From the NCBI GenBank assembly GCA_020736575.1, contig JAGPYM010000021.1, positions 558,001 to 622,000 of the forward strand: DNA of 64,000 nt, in the 5' to 3' direction. This DNA is from Thelonectria olida (Eukaryota; Ascomycota; Sordariomycetes; Hypocreales; Nectriaceae). A program made the translations under genes and the position numbers. A model generated the notes under the pieces. The model ran no database searches. It saw nothing but the letters and a program-made list of their open reading frames with translations, and had not been told where the DNA came from. Of this stretch, positions 55,779 through 64,000 are shown piece by piece; within the stretch, counting starts at the first letter, position 1; each line of letters opens with the position of its first letter.

Positions 55779-57370
55779 ATGGCAGCGAAAACAGTGCAAC
55801 GAAGGAAAAGCTCCAAGCACGATAGAACAGGTTGTTTAACTTGCAGATATAGGTCAGTTCAACCCACTGCTCAGCCACGGTGTGAGGGGGTTCCCGCCTC
55901 CGAGGAGAACCGACAGTACAAGAGGCAGGCTGACTCGGCAACAAGACGTAAGAAATGCGTCGAAAATACATTCCCAGTGTGCGGAGCATGCACCAGGCTC
56001 AATATAGAGTGCATCCGGGAACCCGTCCGCCGCATTGTCCCTCCCTCTACGCGTTCCGTGAGAGTGCCGGATGAGAGAACCCAAGCCCTTGATCAACCCA
56101 CCAAGGAGCCTTCCCTGAGCAGACAATTGTCTTTTCTGCCGTTGCAGTCAGATTCATTAAGAAGACGTCATGCGATGAACCACTATATCAAGGTGCTGTC
56201 GGAGCTTTTGACAGTCAGCAAGCATCACAACTCTTTTCTCTCCGGTAGGGTTACTCACCTACAAGATGACAACGTGCTTGGTTAACGCTGCCCAAAGACT
56301 TTCTCCCCATGGCCATGGAATCACCAGCACTCACTGAAGCTCTTGTAGCTTATGCCTCAGGCCATCTATCGTCTCTGGACTCATCATACACAACTATCTC
56401 GCTGGTGGCGCGGTCCAACGCCTTATCTGCTCTATCAAAGACAATTTACTTCCCAACACAGCAGGCTACCTTTACCGAACCTACGCTATCCGCTTGTCTC
56501 ATTCTCTTGACTTCGGAGGTGTGTTTGGGAAGTCATTCGAGCTGGTACAATCACTTAATCGGCGCCAAATACCTCATTGAGTCAGCCTCAAGCCAGATAA
56601 GCATAGATAGCGACTTGGTCGCGAGAGGACCTCAGGCTTTGAAGACTACCTCTGAAGGTCGATGGGTGTTGCGGAACTTTGCGTTCCATGACATCATTGG
56701 GAGTGTGACCCTCGGAACCAAGCCTTTACTTGCGCCGGGATACCTCGAAGGTATCACGGATGAGATCGATAGTTACCTGGGTGTTGCCTCGGCGATCCTG
56801 GTATTTATTTCTCAAATTGGCTGCCTGAGTTGGCCCTCGGTCGATGCTGAGGAGGGCAACAAGGTTCCAGAGCAGTACTTGGCCATTGAGTGCGCACTCA
56901 AAAGCTGGCAATGCCCAGATGATGCTGCGCCGACTCTCCAGGCCGTGGCATTTGCCTACCGCAGCGCCGCTCTCGTCTATCTCTATCGGAAGATGAGACG
57001 ATACCCGCAGACCGAAGACTGTTTAGTGGAATTCTCGCGGATAACACTCCAAGGCAGTATCCAAGTCGAGGTTTTGAACACTCTGGAGAATGTTGCAAGG
57101 GTGCCAGTTGACGACGTTTCTGAATCATCCCTCCTCTTCCCATTGTTCATTGTGGGAGGTGAAGTCATGTACGAGTTGCAAATGGACATGATTCGGTGCA
57201 GGCTACAGAACTCATTGACAAAGCGGCGGTTCAGAAACATTTCACGGGCTCTCGAGGTGCTCGAGGAACTGTGGGCTTGTCGGCTGGCTCAGCGTGAGGC
57301 CTACGATCGTCAGAGTCCTGATTGGGAGGATATCCTAAGAAATAGCGACGAGCCTCTTCTATTGACATAG
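55779..57370 (+). CDS. Zn2Cys6 (fungal-type) transcription factor
   Basis: Three exons, 55779-55852, 55946-56244 and 56298-57370, with introns of 93 and 53 nt; 481 residues. The first intron splits the zinc cluster: joined, the sequence is [30 protein letters not shown], giving C19, C22, C29, C37, C40 and C47, the C-X2-C-X6-C-X7-C-X2-C-X6-C binuclear pattern. The rest, rich in helices, resembles the fungal_trans_2 type regulatory region (SLVARSNALSALSKTIYFPTQQ...FAFHDIIGSV...). It binds DNA, usually CGG-type sites, and probably regulates nearby or metabolic genes. The neighbouring dehydrogenase is an obvious candidate target, but this is inference. Confidence 0.9.
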
Positions 57371-60300
57371 TTGTGTTAATAAAAACCGTCCATCGGGCCA
57401 GCTTTTTGAAACCTTTGGCCCAAATTTCTTGGAAGTTCCCTGAACATGTAGTCGATGCTGGCGGCTGCATCTACGCCTTGAACCTGGTGTGTTCTCCCTC
57501 TACGACGGGCACCCATACAGAAGGCAAATGAAAAGGTGGTATCCAGCAATGAAATCGAGGTTACTGACTCGCAGAGACGCTGTGTCGGAAAGTTAGAGAA
57601 CAGTCCTAACCAATTTACATGACTTTCACATATCATCGGTGGGCAGCGAGCCGTCCAGAGGCTGTTTCTGAGCTTCTGCGCTAAGCAAGAGGTCTCTTAA
57701 CGGCCAAACAATACCAAAATAGCGGGATACCCAACGCTGGGGGAGAAGACTTGATCCAGTCGTCTATATGAGTGAGTTAGATAGGCGAAGTTCAGACTCT
57801 AGGGAGAAAGCCTAAGTTGGCATCGCACAAAGCTTCATGTCGGATAAAAGCTGATAGCGGGTTTCCCGTATTGTTTTTACTCTCAACCTAAACCTACAAC
57901 GTCTAGAAAAACTCAAAGCTCTGAAACCTCTAGTACATTAAACAGTTTTATTTCCCACCTTGTCCTATCTTCAATTGTAATAGCACAATCATATCACCAT
58001 GGATTCCCAAACCCTCAGACACGACGACCCTGCTAGCACAGACGCCCGTCGATAGACTTCACTAATAGTAACAACCGAATATTCGCGTCTTCTTTGACAC
58101 GCCTGCTGAAAGTCCTTTCACTTTGGGCCCTCCCAGTCCAGCGGCGTTGAGGCTGGAGATTAGCGCTGACTCGCCAAGTGATACACAACACGGATTTCGA
58201 AGGGTAGGGTTGGGAGACCACCCTTCGCTCCAGTTAGCTCTTTTCGCCTAGAATGATGGACGGCCACCACGGTTCCAGAGGACAGAGCGTTTTTGAGAGT
58301 ACGAAGCACCTCTATCCCTCTTGATAAAGAAAAGCACCACTATGAACACGCATGGCTAGCTCATTGGTATAGATTTCGAAAGTACCTAATTCCCGCTTTC
58401 CCCCAAAGCCTCGAGCGTTTTTGCTTTAACCAGTGGCCAAGATGGGGGAATGTAAGCCAGAAGGGTTTGACTGAATTCTTAATATTGGCAGCTGGAATGG
58501 CGGAGGTATGAAGCAACCGGGTCAAATGGATTCATCTGGTTGTTTCATATGGTAGTGACTTTAGGTAGTAAACGTCTGGGCGTTACAGCAATTGAACAAA
58601 GTGTTGTGTTTGTCAAGGACCTGAGTGTTAATTAGACACCCGTCTACGAACTGATGAACGACGAGAGTGGCTCATGCGTCTCATCAACTTGCTATAAAAA
58701 GCCTTTGAACTTATCCCACCAAGGGCTAGTGCCCCCTTTGGGTGTTCTCCTACTCTATACTTCGACCAGGCAAGGCAAAAACGGCGGAGGACAAACTAAG
58801 AGGTGACTACCTCGAGTTGCAATATTTTTGACAGATAGTGTAGGGTAGGCTAACCCAGTTGGCCTCAAAAGTGTTTTCTTTCAGCTGTGAAAGTCTCCGC
58901 TTATGCCCGTCGCATCGCATGCAGATCCTCCCCCCTAATCCCGGGGTAAGAACGGGAAGATTATTCCCAGCAAGGAGCATCGCGCGATCATGCTTCGGCC
59001 CTTCATCTTCCCTGTAATTGCAGCTTAGAAACAAAGATATGGGTTACGTAACCTACAGATCCTGATGCGGCTAAAAGTAGTCTTCCGTTTATGCATCTGC
59101 CATGACCCACGAGCGCAGTCTCTTCCTTGTCCACCCCCGCTGGTCTCTCATCCACATCACCCAGTGTGAAGCATGAATCACCAACATCATAGAACTGTAT
59201 CAATAAGCTTGGACGTCCAACAAGCCCGTACCTTCATGGGGATCTTGTTATCACCTCCACTCCGCCAAAGATACTGTCGTGTATCCCTCAACGTCACGGC
59301 CAGTGCCATCAAGGGGCTCATCTGGCTACTTCTCGCCCTAGTGGGAAGAGAATTCAAAGTCCTGAATCAGGGGGTAAAAAGGGTCGAGGACATGAAAAAA
59401 ATATGATATGATTCGGGCGTTGCATAGGCCAAGCAACCAAATTTGCCGAGATGCCGTGAACTGCATCAGGAATCTCCCCGCCTCTGCCAGTCTGTGTCTC
59501 GAAATATGCTGGGAGCCTCTCTGACGACGAGGGCAACAAGTACACCTCTCGAGAGTGCCTTGCAGAAGGATGCTCCATTTACTAGATTCCCCCTTAAGTG
59601 CAAGTTTCTTTGCCTTCAATCCACCGTCTAATCCTTCTCGGCTGGCGGCGCAGAGTGAGAGCCTTGACTCAAGCTGTATCCACCCGAAGCGAAGCGAATT
59701 GGTGCCCAGCGTCCCGTCCAGTTCCACATGAAGCGGCAATGACTGCATGCCCGGGCAATGAATGAACGTGCGTGACTGTCTCCCCACTGTCAAGCTTGAT
59801 CGGATCCGAGAATGGGGTTCATGGTGCAAGACTTGTTGCTTCAGGGAGACACAACAGACAAACGAGTCATGCCCGTGTTTTTTGTGGAAGAAAGGAAGCC
59901 CTAAATCGTACTCTCACTCTATCTGGGCTGAGACCTCGGCACTGACAATGCTGAAGTCATATCTTCCCGCAGGGCCATACGTTGCATAAAGCTCGAAATT
60001 GCGTCCCGGTAGAAGAGACTTCCACCGGGTTTCCTCATTGAACCTAGTTTGAGGCGATGTTTGAAGCTACCTGTAAGAATCGCCTCTGACGTTGTGCTCA
60101 ATATCCAGGCCTACCCCGTATCCTCTGCCGCCTTGCAGCGGCGGAAGTGGCTTCGAAGCGCACCCGAGGACTAAGGTAACTAATCACGTCTTACAGGGCG
60201 GCTCGCAAGGCTAGTCATTAGAAACTGGATTGGGCTCGTGGACGCCAGGCCGTTACTGGGCGAAAACAGCCACGTTGATGAGTTTCGAAGATGGCCAAGA

Positions 60301-62066
60301 TTGCTTCACCTACGTAGCCCAGACATTCTCTTATCAGAACAGATTCTCGTACTCCGGACTTCGTACAGACACAGCAAGGACAGCCCCTCATCGGAGCCGT
60401 CGATACGTTTGCAGGGTCCCTGGTCAATGAGCAGTTTTTATTTGGAAGCCCACGTGAACTGATCATGGCAACAAGGGCGCGATTCAGTCAGCCTGGGGCC
60501 CAGAAACTAGCCCGGGCCGTTCAACGCGTCGGTCACCACGGTGTGAGATGGCGGCTGAGGTCGCTGCCGCACGTGTGATTAGACTTGGCTCCCTTAGCCC
60601 AGAGCATGGGGGAATTCTTGGGCTCGAAGCTAAGCCATGTGGTTCACTAATTAATCTTGGCAATGATTCTTCGTCGCGTGATGGATGGGATGCGGCATTG
60701 GCGCCACCCGCTCGGAACTACTGAGTCCTTAGTGGCAGCCTGGCAGCCTGGCAATCTTGCTTCGTGTTTACCATGTCGAACCTCCAGAGGAACGGGGATG
60801 TCCATCTCATGATGAGAGGACGGATCGTGAGGCGACTCTGTCCAGTCTCGGAATGGGATAACACCTTATTGAGATCCAGCGTCGGCTCCAGACGGCGGGC
60901 TCCAAAGGAGGCGGCCTGACGGAGCAAGATTAGCGTCGGAAGCTGGCCGGCACACGTGTCGAAGGTGCAAAGAAGCAGCCCGGCCCAGAGGCTGGACTGG
61001 ACGGGTGTAGCTTCCAGCCAATGACAACTCTGAATTCCCGCTGATGGAGTCCAACGCGAGATGGTCAAGCCATCGTTCGGGCCGGGATGAGTTTAGCCCC
61101 GAGGGTCGACAAGGATAACCCTGGACGCCTGCGGAGATAGTGCTGACACAAGGGATACGCGGAGCCGCAGTGCGGAAGCCCGCAACGTGGTGATTTGATC
61201 CAACATGGTCTTTCGTTCCAAGTCAATTGCCATTCTATGCCGCTGCCAGATCTCACCGATGTCCTACGGAGAAACTCGACCGGGAGGACGCAGTCAAGAG
61301 CCGACACTACTAGATCCAGCCTACCTTGAGCGGCTCAGCATCAACATTAAAGGGGGAGAGCCGGTATATGATATACTTTCGATACCGTCGGGTTAACGGA
61401 AGACTCACCCTGGTGCCCGCAAGGGTCTCAACCGTCCACCTCTGAATCCGTCATGATGGGTCTGTTCCTTGTAACTTGACTCCTTGCCATCCTCCCAACA
61501 AAGGCCCTAACCTGTTTCAACGGATCTTCAAGTCATGTCCTTATTGATACCGACAGATCCCCCATGTGGCTCCCCACTCGCTACCGCACTGGACTTTTGT
61601 CCCGTCTTCCGTCACCTCCATGCGTACCCTTGATCGACAGTGACAACCTTGAAGGCTTAAATAGGGATGGCTGTTCGCATCTGCCAACGGCTGCTCGGAT
61701 TTCCCCTTTCCGTTTGTTTGGCGCACCATAAAAAGCAAATCTTTTCCCAACACATCCACTCGCTGTCTAGGGGGCTCGGTGAACCATACTGAAGGATACA
61801 TCAAACCACATCGAGGGCTACTTGCCATTCTCACCGAGGAGGAGAGTTTCTTTAATGCTGCAGGGACTCCGCACTTACCGAAGCCTACCATTGTGACATG
61901 TGCGCCTGCAACTCACGTCGCATGCCGTCGATATCTTGAGTGATTGCAGCCCATCGAGCGAAACAGGCGTCAAACCTTCCTTTTTTCCTTTATCCCTGTC
62001 GACCGACGCCACTGGTGGCCTTCATAGAATTCGCCGAACCCGACGCTCCTTTCAACTCAAGTCACA
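57371..62066. other. Long gene-free stretch upstream of the RGS gene
   Basis: About 4.7 kb of normal composition. Open frames up to about 163 codons (for example 59338-59829, minus) are not supported by any domain or by coding-type composition. The last 100 bp contain a pyrimidine-rich tract (61978-62000). Long upstream regions and 5' untranslated exons are common for developmental regulators of the FlbA type, so part of this stretch may be regulatory. No RNA gene recognised. Confidence 0.5.
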
Positions 62067-63679
62067 ATGCCCGCAAACAAGATCAATCAATCATCGTCAC
62101 GCTTGCTGCGTACGACGGATGATGACAGGCCACTTGCGAGGGTATGTACCTAACTTCCATCCATCTTTGCTTCCGCATGTGTGAAGCCGAGCCATACAGC
62201 CCTGGCTTGTGGTGCATTGCTAATACAGCAACTCTCAGGATTTGAAAGATCTCTTTTCCACCCTCGTTGTTAGCCTGCTGCCTCTCACAGCTCATCGCGT
62301 CCGATTCACCAAGGTGGAATACTCCTTTCTTTCCGAAGATGCCATCCACAATCTTGGCAACCTGAAGTTATTGCAGTCAAATCGCATGCCTGACCCCAAA
62401 GACCCTACCCGCACTGTCATTTCTACTTCAACAACAATCTTCTCCATGAGCAAAGACATGGCTTGTTCTCTCTGCCAGCGGTTTCTCGATGCCCATTTTA
62501 TTGAGTCAGCAGACGGCAAGCACGAACCGGTGTTCAACCCGAAGGGCTGGGTATGGAAGCTCACGTCGAAAGGAATCACGATTCTCAACTGGTTTTGCCT
62601 AAAGAACGGAATCGAGCATGATCAGATACCGGACTTGGTCAACCTCATCACGACTCCTTTGATCACGCTGGAGAGAAACCAAGAGACAGACAAGCTGTAC
62701 CTTGACCGAGGCACTATTGAGGTCATCTATTGCCGGCTAGTCGGAGTTGGTGGACGCGGGAACAAGGCCCCAATGCTGATGAATGACTCAACCTACAAGA
62801 ATCTCGCTGGAGTAAGGATGCTTGCAGAGCGTAAGGTCAATGGACGAGTCTACCACGACACTTTCACCGGTCAAGCTGTGGGCGACTGGCTAATGGACTA
62901 CACCACGACGATGGATATTCGAGAAGCCGTCGAGCTCGCTGCTCTTTTCGTCCACCACGATCTGATCGAGACAGTTGTTCAAGATCGAGCTCATGCGGCG
63001 CAATTTCCGAGGTGCAAGCTATTCCAGCCAACCCAGGCCGCGGTGTATGCTCTATCTCAGCGTGGTCAGGACCTGGTGGAAAACAGTAGCTCGGGCCGGT
63101 GCTCCTCAGAGGGAAAAGGCGACGGATCGTCCCATCACGGCAGCGCAAATGACTCGAATAGCCAGAGGCTTGACAAGATTCTCACGGATCCCACACTTCG
63201 ACTTCTGTTCCGGGAGAATTTACGAGACACGCATTGCGAAGAAAACTTGTCCTTCTATCAGGAGGTTGACGACTTTATACGGCAATGCAAGATGGCGGTT
63301 CGCACCCTGCAGGTGACGGATACAGCCTCAGTTGACAGCGCCAAGGAGCTTCTTGCACAGTCATACATCATCTTCAATACCTTTCTTGCTCCTGGTTCTC
63401 CAAGAGAGCTCAACATTAATCACCAACTTCGCATAAGTCTTTCCGACCGAATGACAAAGGCCCAGGCCCAAGACGCTACGGTAGCAGACACTCTCCAAGA
63501 GGTAACCTCCCTCTTCGAGGGTGCGCAAAATGCAGTCTTCAAGCTGATGGCGAGTGTAAGTGGACCTGTTATTGTCATGTATCAGTTGAGCATTTACTAA
63601 CAAGTTGCAGGATTCTGTACCCAAATTCCTCCATAATCCGAAAGCCGAATACCGATTAGTACAAGCAGGCATACGATGA
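62067..63679 (+). CDS. Regulator of G-protein signalling with DEP domains (FlbA/Sst2 type)
   Basis: Three exons, 62067-62141, 62239-63555 and 63611-63679, with introns of 97 and 55 nt; 486 residues. After a short polar N-terminus the sequence follows the FlbA/Sst2 plan: a first DEP-like region (about 26-150), a DEP domain (about 215-310, YHDTFTGQAVGDWLMDYTTTMDIREAVELAALFVHHDLIE) and an RGS domain (about 335-480, beginning LDKILTDPTLRLLFRENLRDTHCEENLSFYQEVDDFI and ending SVPKFLHNPKAEYRLV). It speeds GTP hydrolysis by a G-alpha subunit; in Aspergillus FlbA dampens growth signalling and permits sporulation. The protein is shorter than FlbA because the long N-terminal extension is missing. The exon 3 join (GCGAGT to GATTCTGTACCC) completes the last RGS helices. 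Confidence 0.9.
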
Positions 63680-64000
63680 TTTGAGACTGACGTGCGATGG
63701 ACATGGTTGGCGGTGAAGAAACGAAAAGCCCAAACAATACCCCCCCTTTTTTTTTTTTTTTTTGGCCCAGAGCAAAGCGGGCTGGAGCACAACGTGGCCG
63801 TCTCGTGCCGTATTTCTTTTCTTGTCGATTCTACGTCTTACTACATAATGAGATTAGCATTCAAACCTCTCTAGAATAAATAGAATAAATCAACTCTCAA
63901 GTTACGGTGTCTTGGTCTTTGAACAGAATACGTTTGATGGTGTCGGTGCATGACTTGCTGGGCGCAGGTAGGCTGACCATGTCAAGCAATGAGAGTCGAG
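63680..64000. other. 3' flank of the RGS gene
   Basis: The 3' untranslated region and flank, including a run of about 17 T at 63747-63763. No further gene starts before the window edge. Confidence 0.5.

Noticed and set aside
59338..59829. 163-codon minus-strand frame in the gene-free stretch
   Set aside because: No domain, no signal peptide, and overlapping frames of similar length on the other strand; typical of chance.
1..64000. tRNA, rRNA and CRISPR content
   Set aside because: I looked for T-arm-like GTTCGANNC segments and cloverleaf partners, rRNA motifs and spaced repeats and found none that hold up; the tandem arrays have no unique spacers.

Overview
This window is nuclear DNA of a filamentous ascomycete (Pezizomycotina). 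The evidence is short spliceosomal introns (50-97 nt, GT-AG), HET-domain incompatibility genes, a Zn2Cys6 regulator, an RGS protein of the FlbA type, fungal secreted proteins with Thr/Ser-rich stalks, and large AT-rich blocks whose transposon remains carry almost only C-to-T and G-to-A changes (repeat-induced point mutation, RIP). Sordariomycetes is my guess; nothing in the window fixes the genus. All exon structures below were deduced by eye from splice sites and frame continuity.

Layout. 1-6060 is a RIP-destroyed block that starts inside a Ty3/gypsy polyprotein (integrase plus chromodomain, plus strand) and then holds several repeat families. 6060-7292 is normal-composition DNA without a convincing gene, ending in a lightly mutated LTR fragment. 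A second small AT island (7293-7710) precedes an intact HET gene (8071-9840, minus). 12110-18905 is the second large RIP block: a minus-strand Ty1/copia reverse transcriptase interrupted by a RIP-killed pogo/Fot1-type transposon (14386-16247), then AT minisatellites and repeats shared with the first block.

19241-30545 holds a secreted Thr-rich protein, a decayed NACHT (NLR-like) gene, a rhamnogalacturonan acetylesterase, a six-exon MFS transporter of the allantoate permease type, and a complete, apparently live pogo/Fot1-type transposon with perfect 47-bp inverted repeats inserted upstream of the transporter. 35436-43681 holds a seven-TM membrane protein, a GH43 glycosidase and a broken F-box/ankyrin gene. 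45141-57370 is the densest part: a GPI-anchored small Cys-rich protein, a macro-domain phosphatase, an FAD amine/amino-acid oxidase-type protein, a Cys-repeat secreted protein, a second HET gene, and an MDR-type dehydrogenase next to a Zn2Cys6 transcription factor. After a 4.7-kb gene-free stretch, the window ends with an RGS protein containing DEP domains (62067-63679).

Themes. Plant cell-wall use is suggested by the acetylesterase and GH43. Self/non-self recognition is suggested by two HET genes and two decayed NLR/ankyrin-type genes. Cell-surface display is suggested by three secreted Cys- or Thr-rich proteins. I did not find a clear previously undescribed system. The most notable signals are the intact pogo element and its phased terminal repeats, the nested transposon insertion, and the eight-module Cys-repeat surface protein.
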